Source of the DNA: Nocardia cerradoensis NBRC 101014
Lineage (GTDB): Bacteria; Actinomycetota; Actinomycetes; Mycobacteriales; Mycobacteriaceae
NCBI RefSeq assembly: GCF_000308535.1
Contig: NZ_BAFW01000252.1
Location: forward strand, 1-61,851
Direction of reading: 5' to 3'
Length of the DNA: 61,851 bases
Position numbers and translations under genes: made by a program
The notes under the pieces: model-generated
Told to the model about the DNA's origin: nothing
Database searches by the model: none
The model's input: only the letters and a program-made list of their open reading frames with translations
Shown here: piece by piece, positions 23,659-32,112 of the stretch
How the letters are laid out: every line of letters starts with the position of its first letter
Position numbering within the stretch: the stretch's first letter is position 1

Positions 23659-24711
23659 TTACCTACCGACCCCCACCGGATAGCCGGTGCACCGATCTCC
23701 GGCGGCCTGCCCGGACGGCGGGCGCCGGCGCGGCACCGGCTCACCACCGCCGTCGAAGGCGTGCAGTACCGCGGCATCGGCACGCGGATCACCGACCGCG
23801 ATCCGCGCACTGCCGTCGGGATAACCCTTGGCCGCGATCCCCGCGCCCGCCAGCGTCGCGTGCACCGCGGGCCCCGGCAGGTAGAGGAAGTTCCCGCGGC
23901 TGCACGGCACGGCTAAACCCCTGTGCCGCAACGCCGCTCGCAGCGACTCCCGTTCGGCGGTGATATCGGCGATACGTTCGGCGAGCTCGGCCGACGCGGC
24001 ATAGCAGGCGCGCACGGCGGCCACCGCGTAGTCGGGCATTCCGAACGGCAGTTGCAGCCGCCGCACCCGCGCGACCAGCTCCGGCGCGCCGAAGGCATAC
24101 CCGATGCGGAGTCCGGCGAGTCCGTACGCCTTCGAAAAGGTGCGCAACACCAGGAGATTGGGAAAGCGGGCGATGAGTTCGTGCGGGTCGACGGTCTCGG
24201 CATCGGCCAGAAATTCCACATAGGCCTCGTCCAGGATCACCGGCACATGTCGCGGCACGCCGAACAGGAAGGCCTTCAACTCAGCGGCGGGCACCACGGT
24301 TCCGGTCGGGTTGTGCGGGCGGCAGATCGCGATCAGAGCCGTCCGGTCGTCGACCGCGCGGGCCATCGCCGACGGCCGCTGCCGCCCGTTCGAATCCAGC
24401 GGCACCGCAACGACATCCAGTCCCGCCATGGCGGCCATGATCGGATAGCCGTCGAAGGTCGGCGTCGCGAGCACCATGCGCCGGCCCGGCCCCGCGACCG
24501 CCTGCATGATCTGCGACGCCACCCCCGTCGCGCCCGCCCCGACCACCACCTGATCGGCATCGACGCCCAGATGCGCGGCGATCACCGCGGGCAGCCGCCG
24601 GGGCAGGAATTCCGGATACCGGTTGGCGTCGCGAATCGCCTCGTTCACCACCGCCAGCACCGAAGGCAGTGGCGGAAACGGATTTTCGCTCAGTGCCAGA
24701 TCGAACTCCAT
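23659..24711 (-). CDS. HisC-like class I/II aminotransferase
   Basis: 350 residues from ATG 24711. PLP-binding features: the Lys of TFSKAYGLAGLRIGY (Lys194), RPHNPTGTVV with the Asn, and VILDEAYVEF with the Asp/Tyr. This is the fold-type I histidinol-phosphate/aromatic aminotransferase group, so it may exchange an aromatic amino acid with its 2-oxo acid. It is not next to other his genes. Its ATG shares one base with the stop of the KAS III-like gene (TGATG), so it is the last gene of a coupled four-gene operon. The frame is open upstream but belongs to the KAS gene's region. Confidence 0.88.
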   Translation of the reverse strand: MEFDLALSENPFPPLPSVLAVVNEAIRDANRYPEFLPRRLPAVIAAHLGVDADQVVVGAGATGVASQIMQAVAGPGRRMVLATPTFDGYPIMAAMAGLDVVAVPLDSNGRQRPSAMARAVDDRTALIAICRPHNPTGTVVPAAELKAFLFGVPRHVPVILDEAYVEFLADAETVDPHELIARFPNLLVLRTFSKAYGLAGLRIGYAFGAPELVARVRRLQLPFGMPDYAVAAVRACYAASAELAERIADITAERESLRAALRHRGLAVPCSRGNFLYLPGPAVHATLAGAGIAAKGYPDGSARIAVGDPRADAAVLHAFDGGGEPVPRRRPPSGQAAGDRCTGYPVGVGR

Positions 24712-25748
24712 CACGCCGCACCCCAGCGCACCGCGGCCGCGGCCGCGAAATCCCCGGCATGGGCGAACGCCGCCAGCAGCACCACCGAACCGTTGCGCAA
24801 CCGGCCGGCCCGGTTCTCGATATCGAGGGTCACGGGAATGCCCGCGGCGAACAGATTTCCGCACCGATCGAAGGAATCCGGATGGCGTTCGGCGGGCAGT
24901 TCCAGCGCATCGTGCCAGTTCCGCAGGAACAGCCGATTCGGCTGGTTGGTGACGAAGGTGTCGATATCGCGGCCCTTGACCCCGATGCGGTCGCACACCG
25001 CGAGGGCGAGTTCGGGGACCAGCCGGTTGCCGCGCGCGAAGACCTTCGTCACCTTCGATTCGGTGAAACTCACGCAGCCCTGACCCTCGCCGGGTTCCCA
25101 GTACTTGCGTTCGGAACCGGTGGAGAAATCCATATCCCCGGCGAATTCCGGAAAGGTACGGCATTCCACGTCGAGGATCGGCGCACGGTTGTCCTTGACC
25201 AGCAAACCCACTCCGCAGCCGTCACCCGGCACCGGCGCCTGCGCGAGTTTGCGAATCTCGGTCTGCGTGAAGACCGGTCCGGCGGTGTTCTGCGTCGTCG
25301 CGATCAACGCGGTGCGGGCGTCGGTCGTCTGCAGAATCATCCGGGCCAGCATCATCATGTGGATGAATGCCGCGCAGCCGCCGTTGTGCACATCGAACAC
25401 CCATTTCGGGTTCATCCCCAGCCGCCGCGCCACCTCCGGCCCGGCGCCCATGACGGGATTGTCGGGCAGCTGGGTGTGGGTGAGCAGCACGTCGATATCG
25501 GCGAGCGTGCCGGCGCCGTGGCGTTCGATCAACGGCGCGACCGCGCGTTCGACCATATCCACGGCGGTTTCGTCGCGGCCCTTGTGATGGCGGCCGTGCG
25601 GCGCGCGGAACATGACGTTCTTCGCCATTCGCTCCGAACGCGAGAATTGTGTGAAGTATTCGGTACCTACCGGCTCACCCGGCAGATAGCAGGCCACATC
25701 GACCAGACTGACCGGGGCGAGCCGCAGGGCGGGATCGGTGAAATCCAT
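24711..25748 (-). CDS. KAS III-like (FabH/CerJ-type) thiolase-fold enzyme lacking the usual active-site His
   Basis: 345 residues. The thiolase fold carries the nucleophile Cys125 in FDVHNGGCAAFI and the Asn298 of CGNLFAAGIP. The position normally held by His in the HQAN motif reads TNQPN, giving Asn268, so the apparent active set is Cys-Asn-Asn. That argues against an ordinary decarboxylating condensing enzyme and for an acyl transfer or altered chemistry, as in CerJ-like or PqsC-like relatives. It starts 12 nt after the SRPBCC-like gene and is coupled to the aminotransferase gene. It is not in a fatty-acid gene cluster. Confidence 0.85.
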   Translation of the reverse strand: MDFTDPALRLAPVSLVDVACYLPGEPVGTEYFTQFSRSERMAKNVMFRAPHGRHHKGRDETAVDMVERAVAPLIERHGAGTLADIDVLLTHTQLPDNPVMGAGPEVARRLGMNPKWVFDVHNGGCAAFIHMMMLARMILQTTDARTALIATTQNTAGPVFTQTEIRKLAQAPVPGDGCGVGLLVKDNRAPILDVECRTFPEFAGDMDFSTGSERKYWEPGEGQGCVSFTESKVTKVFARGNRLVPELALAVCDRIGVKGRDIDTFVTNQPNRLFLRNWHDALELPAERHPDSFDRCGNLFAAGIPVTLDIENRAGRLRNGSVVLLAAFAHAGDFAAAAAVRWGAA

Positions 25749-25760
25749 TTCGGCGCATCC

Positions 25761-26429
25761 TCACTTCATCCACTCGGGGGTGATCGGAAGTCCGTGCGCG
25801 GCACGGTATTCGGCGATCGCTTTCAGGTTGTCCAGCTCCAGCCGGTGTCCGGCGGAGAACATCTCCCAGAAATCGCCGACCCAGACCTTGCGGCCCTCCG
25901 GGGCCTTGTCGGGATAGGGATTCGCGTCGTAGAACGGGTGGCGGCAATTGGTCCACAGCACCACCGAACCGGGCTTGTTCAACACCACCTGGGCGTCGAC
26001 GACGCGCATCAGATAGATCATCCACAGGTGTTCACCCTGGTCCCACGCACAGTGGTAGTCCACGGTCATCGCATCCGGGTTGGCCTCGGTGCGAGTGAAG
26101 ATCCGGGTGTCCTTGCCCAGCCGGTCGTAGGATTCCCACAGCCCCGGGGTGGCGGTTTCGGTGAAGCCGCGCAGGCTGTAGGTCCATTCCTCCAAACTCT
26201 GGGTGTGCGAGAGGTATTCGTACAATTCGCGCGGCGGTGCGGCGATGTAGTCCTGCACCGGGCAGAACTGCCCGAAGACCTGGTCGTGGGGATAGACCGA
26301 GCGCAGCATATCCATGATGATCGGAGTGGTCGTCTCGCGATCGGAATTCTCGATACGCAACAATCCGGGCATGACCCGATGCGGGTGGTCGGGAATATCG
26401 CTGAGTGCGGGTGCGGTGCTGGTGGTCAC
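25761..26429 (-). CDS. SRPBCC-like protein of the ThDP/KAS III operon
   Basis: 222 residues from GTG 26429, which overlaps the ThDP enzyme stop by 4 nt (GTGA) and has a strong GAGGAGGA behind it. No certain family match. The segment DYIAAPPRELYEYLSHTQSLEEWTYSLR resembles the start of SRPBCC/START ligand-binding domains, followed by alternating beta-type segments (DAMTVDYHCAWDQGEHLWMIYLMRV) and a C-terminal helix. It is rich in Trp, Tyr and His and has no signal peptide or membrane segment. A binding protein, cyclase or dehydratase acting on the pathway intermediate is possible. Confidence is in the gene, less in the fold. Confidence 0.72.
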   Translation of the reverse strand: MTTSTAPALSDIPDHPHRVMPGLLRIENSDRETTTPIIMDMLRSVYPHDQVFGQFCPVQDYIAAPPRELYEYLSHTQSLEEWTYSLRGFTETATPGLWESYDRLGKDTRIFTRTEANPDAMTVDYHCAWDQGEHLWMIYLMRVVDAQVVLNKPGSVVLWTNCRHPFYDANPYPDKAPEGRKVWVGDFWEMFSAGHRLELDNLKAIAEYRAAHGLPITPEWMK

Positions 26430-28111
26430 GGATTCCTCCTCGATGCGGACAGGAAGGGGATGAACGGCGGTATCTCGTCCGGATCGCAGTCGATCGAAAC
26501 GAACGAGGGCCCAGGCGTTTCCAGGCAGTACGACAGCACTGTCGTGAGCTCGGCCGGCGTCGCCGGCGAGAAGGCGGGCAGATCCGGGAACATCGCCGCC
26601 ATTCCGGCTCCCAGATGCGCCTTGTGGAATCTGTTGAAGCTGTAGCGATCTCCGTAGAACAATTGCTCACGGGTCACGCACATGCCGTGTGCGGAATTGT
26701 CGAGGACGACGAAGGTCACCGGCAGCCCGTACTGGATGGCGGTGTGAATTTCCATGCCGTGCATGTAGAAGGCACCGTCCCCGGCCACGACCACGGTGCG
26801 GCGCTCGGTACCGTCGTCACGGTGCCGGCGGGCGAAACAGGAGCCGATAGCAGCGCCGAAGGCGTAGCCCATGCCGCCCATGCCGAGGGCGACGACGAAG
26901 CGGCCGTCGCGCGGCGGGCGCAGGTGATGGACCACCGAGGCGCCGGTATTGCCGGCGTCGGCGAAGACATCGGTATCGGAATGCACGGTGGCGTTGAGTG
27001 TTTCGACGATGTCGCGGTACCGCAGCCCCGGCCCGTCCGCCGGTGGCACCGGTAGTGGATCCGGTGCCCGGCGCGGCCGCCGCGGTTCCACCCGGTGCAC
27101 CCGGCCCGCGCCGGTCGTCAGCGCCGAGGTCAGCTCGCGGAGGGTGGCGGCCAGATCGGTACTGGTCGCGTGAACCGCGGGGAGGTAGGGCGGCTCGCCG
27201 CCGACCGACGCCGTCGACGCGCCGAGTACCGATTCCAGACCGGCGCGGGCGGTGACCGGCATCCGGGTGCCGACCAGCAGGCACAGCGCGCAGCCGCGCA
27301 GGGCATCGGCCAGTTCCGTATGGCCCATACTTCCGGCGACCCCGAGGAAGCCGTGTTCGGTGCAGTCGTACACATCCTTGGCGTCCGGCGCGACCCCGAC
27401 CCCGGCGTCGAGAACCGCTGCCAGATCACGCAGTTCGTCACGAGCATCGTCGCGAGCGACCTGCGCGCCGGCGATGATCACGACCTTGCCGACCACCCGG
27501 GCCGCGCGCAGCCCCTCCAGGAGCCGTTCGATACCGGCGTCGTCTCGCCCGTGCACGGGACGCGGCGCGACGAACGGACCGGCGTCGAGTTCGGCCTGCT
27601 GCACATCCTTCGGCAGCAGCAGGACCGCCGGACCGCCCGCCCGTGCGGCCGCGACGGCGCGGGACAGATGCGCCGGTAACGAAGCGGGCGTCTCCACCCG
27701 TGCGCAATACAGGGAGATCGTGTCGAAAAGCTCGGCGGCGTCGAAGGTTCCGGCTCGTCCACTGGAATCCTGGAACGCGCCTCTCCCTTCCAGATCGGTC
27801 GGCGCCTGCCCCACCAGCGCGAGCACCGGAATCCGCGAGGCGTGCGACTCCGCCAGTCCGGCAATCAGATTCATCGCACCGCCCCCGGAGGTAGCGCAGA
27901 CCACGCCGAAACCCGCGGTGGCGCGGGCATATCCGTCGGCCATGGTGGCGGCGGCGAATTCGTGTTTGGCCACCACCGCGGTGATCCGGTCCGCGGCGTC
28001 GTAGGCCGCGTCGTAGAGATCTTCGATATTGGCGCCGTCCACACCGAAGATGTGTCGCACGCCCATGTCCGATACGGCCTGCACCAGATAGTCGACCACT
28101 CGTGTCGGCAT
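26426..28111 (-). CDS. Thiamine-diphosphate-dependent enzyme (acetolactate synthase-like)
   Basis: 561 residues from ATG 28111 with AAGGAG upstream. Three domains are visible: Pyr domain (about 3-170) with the cofactor-activating Glu51 in AKHEFAAATMADGYAR, a central domain (185-330), and the PP domain with the ThDP motif GDGAFYMHGME ... VVLDNSAHGM. The family decarboxylates 2-oxo acids and joins the resulting carbanion to an acceptor, giving acetolactate or acyloins. No ilvN or ilvC lies nearby, so an amino-acid role is unlikely. It is the first gene of the four-gene operon and divergent from the EXLDI gene. Confidence 0.88.
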   Translation of the reverse strand: MPTRVVDYLVQAVSDMGVRHIFGVDGANIEDLYDAAYDAADRITAVVAKHEFAAATMADGYARATAGFGVVCATSGGGAMNLIAGLAESHASRIPVLALVGQAPTDLEGRGAFQDSSGRAGTFDAAELFDTISLYCARVETPASLPAHLSRAVAAARAGGPAVLLLPKDVQQAELDAGPFVAPRPVHGRDDAGIERLLEGLRAARVVGKVVIIAGAQVARDDARDELRDLAAVLDAGVGVAPDAKDVYDCTEHGFLGVAGSMGHTELADALRGCALCLLVGTRMPVTARAGLESVLGASTASVGGEPPYLPAVHATSTDLAATLRELTSALTTGAGRVHRVEPRRPRRAPDPLPVPPADGPGLRYRDIVETLNATVHSDTDVFADAGNTGASVVHHLRPPRDGRFVVALGMGGMGYAFGAAIGSCFARRHRDDGTERRTVVVAGDGAFYMHGMEIHTAIQYGLPVTFVVLDNSAHGMCVTREQLFYGDRYSFNRFHKAHLGAGMAAMFPDLPAFSPATPAELTTVLSYCLETPGPSFVSIDCDPDEIPPFIPFLSASRRNP

Positions 28112-28242
28112 CGCCGCTCCTTCCCGTGGGGCGGTCCGAAGCCGGCCGCGCTGCCGGACCGAACGCACTCAGCGGGGATACGAAGCACGCCCCCGGCCGG
28201 TTCACCGCAGCCGCATGCCATCGGGAAAAGGCGCTCTTGTGT

Positions 28243-28263
28243 CTACGTATACATCTACGTATA
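28243..28263. promoter_or_regulatory. Twin CTACGTATA elements before the EXLDI gene
   Basis: CTACGTATA occurs at 28243-28251 and 28255-28263, a direct repeat with 12-bp period, each holding the palindrome TACGTA. The second copy ends 8 bp before the ATG of the EXLDI gene. Closely spaced short repeats are the usual target of ribbon-helix-helix dimers, and the downstream protein has such an N-terminus. It could control the EXLDI gene and perhaps the divergent ThDP operon. Confidence 0.6.
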
Positions 28264-28271
28264 GTTGGGCC

Positions 28272-28787
28272 ATGCCGAACAAGACCGTGTACGTCTCCGA
28301 TGAGGATCTCCCCCTGTTCCAGCGCGCCCAGGAGCTGGTCGGCGGCAATCTGTCGGGTGCGATCGTGACGGCACTGCGCCGGTACATCGAACTGGAGGAG
28401 GGGCGGCTGCAGGGATTCGACGAGATCGTCCTGCGGGTCGGCCACAACGGCGCCCGGCAGGTGCGGTTCTCCGGGGCACTGCTCACCGAGTCGAGCGATA
28501 TGAGCGACGCTCGTTTCGAGCGGATCCGCGTATTCCGATCGCGCAAGGGCAAATACGTGCTGCACCGGCAGCGTTCCGAATGGACCGAGTACCCCACCGA
28601 CACGAACTGGCTGAAGGATCTGACCAATTGGCGGCGGATGCTCGGCGTCACGGATCCGGACTGGGGGGAATTCACCATGGACATCTACGACTCTCCGGCC
28701 GACCTGAAAGGAAGGGTTCCCGACAAGCTGTACGACCGCATCAGCGATCTGACCGCGCATCCGCAGATCGAGGATCTCGACATCTGA
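28272..28787 (+). CDS. EXLDI family protein with ribbon-helix-helix-like N-terminus
   Basis: 171 residues from ATG 28272. The last five residues are EDLDI, the E-x-L-D-I signature that names this actinobacterial family. Residues 1-45 (KTVYVSDEDLPLFQRAQELV, then NLSGAIVTALRRYIELEE) read as a beta strand plus two helices of a ribbon-helix-helix DNA-binding domain. The middle (about 55-110) is basic and beta-rich. It lies between the ThDP operon (divergent) and the DrrAB-type exporter (same strand), with CTACGTATA repeats just upstream. I infer an autorepressor or activator of the exporter. A GTG or ATG further upstream at 28215 would place the repeats inside the gene and is unlikely. Confidence 0.82.
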   Translation: MPNKTVYVSDEDLPLFQRAQELVGGNLSGAIVTALRRYIELEEGRLQGFDEIVLRVGHNGARQVRFSGALLTESSDMSDARFERIRVFRSRKGKYVLHRQRSEWTEYPTDTNWLKDLTNWRRMLGVTDPDWGEFTMDIYDSPADLKGRVPDKLYDRISDLTAHPQIEDLDI

Positions 28788-28919
28788 TCTGCCGCTAGGG
28801 CCGACTCCGCCTCGGCCGCAAGACAATTCGATATCGACCCACCTTGTCCGCCGGAAAACCCGCGGACACGGCTCGGTCGACGCATGCATTCATCGCTATC
28901 TTATTATGAAAGGACGACC
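28788..28919. other. Spacer between EXLDI and drrA-like genes with small hairpin and AT-rich promoter-like end
   Basis: TGTCCGC (28845-28851) pairs with GCGGACA (28862-28868) to form a 7-bp hairpin without a T run. The last 35 bp before the ATPase gene are unusually AT-rich for this genome, with TATTAT followed by AAAGGA ahead of the ATG. This could be a separate promoter for the exporter genes. Confidence 0.35.
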
Positions 28920-29858
28920 ATGAGTTCACCGGCCATCTCGGTCACCGGCCTGCGCAAATCGTTCGCCGACCACGTGGTGCTCGACGGTATCGACCTCACC
29001 GTGCCCGAGGGCAGGATCTTCGCGCTCCTCGGTCCCAACGGCGCGGGCAAGACCACCACCGTCCACATCCTCGCCACCCTGACCCGGCCCGACGACGGCA
29101 GTCTGCGCGTCGGCGGCCACGATCCGGTCGCCGAACCCGATGCCGTCCGCACCGCCATCGGCGTCACCGGCCAGTTCTCGGCGGTCGACGAACTGCTCAC
29201 CGGCCGCGAGAACCTGCTGCTGATGGCGGATCTGCACCATCTGCCGCGCAGCGAGGGCCGGCGCATCGCCGAGGACCTGCTGGCCCGCTTCGACCTGCGC
29301 GACGCCGCCGACAAGGTCGCCGGAAGCTACTCCGGCGGTATGACGCGCCGGCTCGACCTGGCGATGACGCTGGTCGGCGAACCGCGCATCATCTTCCTCG
29401 ACGAACCCACGGTGGGCCTGGATCCACGCAGCCGGCGCGGCATGTGGGACATCATCCGCGAGCTGGTCGCCGACGGCGTCACCATCTTCCTCACCACCCA
29501 GTACCTGGAGGAGGCCGACCAACTCGCGCACCGGATCGCGGTGCTCGACCACGGCCGGATCGTCGCCGAGGGCACGCCCGAACAGCTGAAACGCCTTGTG
29601 CCGGGCGGACATATCCGCCTGACCTTCGGCGACGACGAACAACTGCGCAGCGCCGCCGGACTACTCGGCGGAACGACCACGGACTCGACGCTGGCGGTGC
29701 CCAGCGACGGCGGCGTCGCATCCCTGCGCGACGTCCTGGACCGGCTCGGCCGCGCGCACATCGAGCCCGAGAGCCTCTCGGTGCACACCCCCGATCTCGA
29801 CGACGTCTTCCTCACCCTCACCGGCCACACCGCACCCGAGAAGGAAACCGCACGATGA
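28920..29858 (+). CDS. ABC exporter ATP-binding protein, DrrA-like
   Basis: 312 residues from ATG 28920. Walker A GPNGAGKTT, Q-loop (GVTGQFSAVDELLTG), signature YSGGMTRRLD, Walker B RIIFLDEPTVGLD and the switch His region (TTQYLEEADQLAHRIAVLDHG) are all intact. The C-terminal 90 residues resemble the accessory domain of daunorubicin-resistance DrrA proteins. It powers the permease encoded next, whose ATG overlaps this stop by 4 nt. With the EXLDI gene upstream it forms a likely drug or natural-product export unit; cargo is unknown. Confidence 0.93.
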   Translation: MSSPAISVTGLRKSFADHVVLDGIDLTVPEGRIFALLGPNGAGKTTTVHILATLTRPDDGSLRVGGHDPVAEPDAVRTAIGVTGQFSAVDELLTGRENLLLMADLHHLPRSEGRRIAEDLLARFDLRDAADKVAGSYSGGMTRRLDLAMTLVGEPRIIFLDEPTVGLDPRSRRGMWDIIRELVADGVTIFLTTQYLEEADQLAHRIAVLDHGRIVAEGTPEQLKRLVPGGHIRLTFGDDEQLRSAAGLLGGTTTDSTLAVPSDGGVASLRDVLDRLGRAHIEPESLSVHTPDLDDVFLTLTGHTAPEKETAR

Positions 29859-30619
29859 CCACGTACACCCTCGCCGACTCCCGCACCATGTTGCGCCGGA
29901 ATCTGTTGCACGCCAAGCGATATCCCGGCATGACGATCAGCATGTTCATCATGCCGCTGGTGATGCTGCTGATGTTCAACTACATCTTCGGCGGCGCGCT
30001 GGAGAAGGCCACCGGTGGCAGCTACATCGATTATCTGGTTCCCGGCATGATGCTCATCATCCCGGCCTATCTGGTGGTCGGCGTCGCGGTGGCCGTCGCC
30101 TCGGATATGACCAAGGGCATCGTGAACCGGTTCCGGACCATGCCCATGGCACATTCCTCGATCCTCACCGGCCAGGTGGCCGGGACCGTGACCCAAGGCG
30201 TGCTCGGCGTCGGGCTGATGGTCGCGGTCGCGGTGCTGATCGGCTTCCGGCCCGATGCCACGATCGTGGAGTGGCTGGCCGCCTTCGGTCTCATCATCCT
30301 GGTGATCTTCGGATTGGCCTGGCTCGGAGTAGGTTTCGGGCTGGCCGCGAAAACGCCGGAGGGCGCGAGCAACACCCCCACTCCGCTGATCTTCCTACCC
30401 TTCCTCGGCAGCGGCCTGGCCCCCACCGACACCATGCCCGCCGGTGTCCGGCAATTCGCCGAGTACCAGCCCTTCACACCGCTGACCGAAACGCTGCGCG
30501 GACTCCTCATGGGCACGGCCATCGGCGGTAACGGCATCGCGGCGGTGGCCTGGTGCGTCGGTTTCGCGGTGGTCGGCTACCTGTGGTCACGCTCGCTGTT
30601 CCGCCGCAAGACCAACTGA
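29855..30619 (+). CDS. ABC-2 type exporter permease, DrrB-like
   Basis: 254 residues with six hydrophobic segments, the ABC-2 membrane fold. The N-terminal RNLLHAKRYPGMTISMFIMPLVMLLMFNYIFGG and the FRTMPMAHSSILTGQV coupling helix region are typical of DrrB proteins. The ATG overlaps the ATPase stop (ATGA), so the two subunits are coupled and probably assemble 2:2. The pair is the obvious candidate for export of the product of the divergent ThDP/KAS III operon, though this is inferred only from position. Confidence 0.9.
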   Translation: MTTYTLADSRTMLRRNLLHAKRYPGMTISMFIMPLVMLLMFNYIFGGALEKATGGSYIDYLVPGMMLIIPAYLVVGVAVAVASDMTKGIVNRFRTMPMAHSSILTGQVAGTVTQGVLGVGLMVAVAVLIGFRPDATIVEWLAAFGLIILVIFGLAWLGVGFGLAAKTPEGASNTPTPLIFLPFLGSGLAPTDTMPAGVRQFAEYQPFTPLTETLRGLLMGTAIGGNGIAAVAWCVGFAVVGYLWSRSLFRRKTN

Positions 30620-30762
30620 GCTATCACCCAGTGATTAACGGACATACCGGTCGAAACCGCATCGTCCGCGCGTGAGAACGTAGGACCGAGGCCGAGCGGC
30701 CCGGGCCGGACACCATCCGGCTCGGGCCGTCGGCGCAGTCGACGACCGGAAGGAGTGCGTCC

Positions 30763-32112
30763 ATGGCCGCCCTGGACGAGAAGCTGCAGGACATCTATAC
30801 CGAGGTACTGCAGCGCAACCCCGGCGAATCGGAGTTCCACCAGGCCGTTCGGGAAGTACTGGACAGCCTGGGACCGGTCGTCGCCAAACACCCCCAGTAC
30901 GTCGACGCGGCCGTGATCCGGCGGTTGTGCGAACCGGAGCGGCAGATCATCTTCCGCGTACCCTGGGTCGACGACAGCGGGACGGTGCAGATCAATCGCG
31001 GTTTCCGGGTGGAGTTCAATTCGGCGCTCGGGCCCTACAAAGGCGGCCTGCGATTCCATCCGTCGGTCTATCTGGGCATCGTGAAATTCCTCGGCTTCGA
31101 GCAGATCTTCAAGAACTCGCTCACCGGAATGCCGATCGGCGGCGGCAAGGGCGGCTCGGATTTCGACCCCAAGGGGCGGTCGGACGCGGAGGTGATGCGC
31201 TTCTGCCAATCCTTCATGACCGAGCTGTATCGGCACATCGGCGAATACACCGACGTGCCGGCCGGTGACATCGGCGTCGGCGGGCGTGAGATCGGCTACC
31301 TGTTCGGCCAGTACAAACGCATCACCAACCGCTACGAATCCGGGGTGCTCACCGGTAAGGGGCTGAGCTGGGGCGGCTCGCAGGTGCGCCCCGAGGCGAC
31401 CGGATACGGCACCGTCTTCTTCACCGAGCAGATTCTCGACCGGCGCGGCGACAGCTTCGAGGGCAAACGCGTGGTGATCTCCGGCTCGGGCAATGTCGCG
31501 ATCTACGCCGTGGAGAAGGTGCACCAGCTGGGCGGCACCGTCGTCGCCTGTTCCGACTCCTCGGGCTACATCGTCGACGACAAGGGGATCGACCTCGAAC
31601 TGCTCAAGGAGATCAAGCACGACCGCCGCGGCCGCATCCACGAATATCCCGATATCGCCCGCGGCTCGGCGTATTTCGTGGATTCCGGCTCGATCTGGGC
31701 GGTGCCGTGCGATATCGCGCTGCCGTGTGCGACGCAGAACGAACTCAACGGCAGCGACGCCCGCCTGCTGATCGAGAACGGCTGCGCCATCGTCGCCGAG
31801 GGCGCCAACATGCCCTGCACCCCCGAGGCCTTCCGGCTGCTGATCGACGCGGGCGTGACCTTCGCACCGGGCAAGGCCGCCAATGCCGGTGGCGTGGCCA
31901 CCAGCGCACTCGAGATGCAGCAGAACGCTTCCCGCGATTCGTGGACCTTCGAACACACCGAGCAACGCCTCGAGACGATCATGCGCGGCATCCACGACCG
32001 CTGCCTCGAGACCGCCGAGGAGTACGGCACCCCGGGCGATTACGTGGCCGGTGCGAACATCGCCGGTTTCACCCAGGTCGCCGACGCGATGCTGGCGTTG
32101 GGCATCGTCTAG
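30763..32112 (+). CDS. gdhA: NADP-type glutamate dehydrogenase
   Basis: 449 residues, the normal length of the hexameric small-subunit enzyme that aminates 2-oxoglutarate to glutamate. Visible features are KGGLRFHPSV with the substrate-binding Lys, GMPIGGGKGGSDFDPKGRSDAEVMRF with the catalytic Lys, PAGDIGVGGREIGYLFGQYK with the Asp, the nucleotide fold ISGSGNVAIYAVEK, and EGANMPCTPEA. It stands alone, with an AGGAG before the ATG and a 143-bp upstream region. It begins the stretch between the DrrAB exporter and leuS. Confidence 0.97.
   Translation: MAALDEKLQDIYTEVLQRNPGESEFHQAVREVLDSLGPVVAKHPQYVDAAVIRRLCEPERQIIFRVPWVDDSGTVQINRGFRVEFNSALGPYKGGLRFHPSVYLGIVKFLGFEQIFKNSLTGMPIGGGKGGSDFDPKGRSDAEVMRFCQSFMTELYRHIGEYTDVPAGDIGVGGREIGYLFGQYKRITNRYESGVLTGKGLSWGGSQVRPEATGYGTVFFTEQILDRRGDSFEGKRVVISGSGNVAIYAVEKVHQLGGTVVACSDSSGYIVDDKGIDLELLKEIKHDRRGRIHEYPDIARGSAYFVDSGSIWAVPCDIALPCATQNELNGSDARLLIENGCAIVAEGANMPCTPEAFRLLIDAGVTFAPGKAANAGGVATSALEMQQNASRDSWTFEHTEQRLETIMRGIHDRCLETAEEYGTPGDYVAGANIAGFTQVADAMLALGIV

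Noticed and set aside
26426..28111. Assignment of the ThDP enzyme as IlvB of branched-chain amino-acid synthesis
   Set aside because: No ilvN or ilvC lies nearby and the gene is embedded in an operon with KAS III and aminotransferase genes; the general family name is safer.
30620..30762. GlnR-type site upstream of gdhA
   Set aside because: Some AC-rich half-sites are present (for example near 30650), but the spacing does not match the expected GlnR pattern, so I do not claim it.
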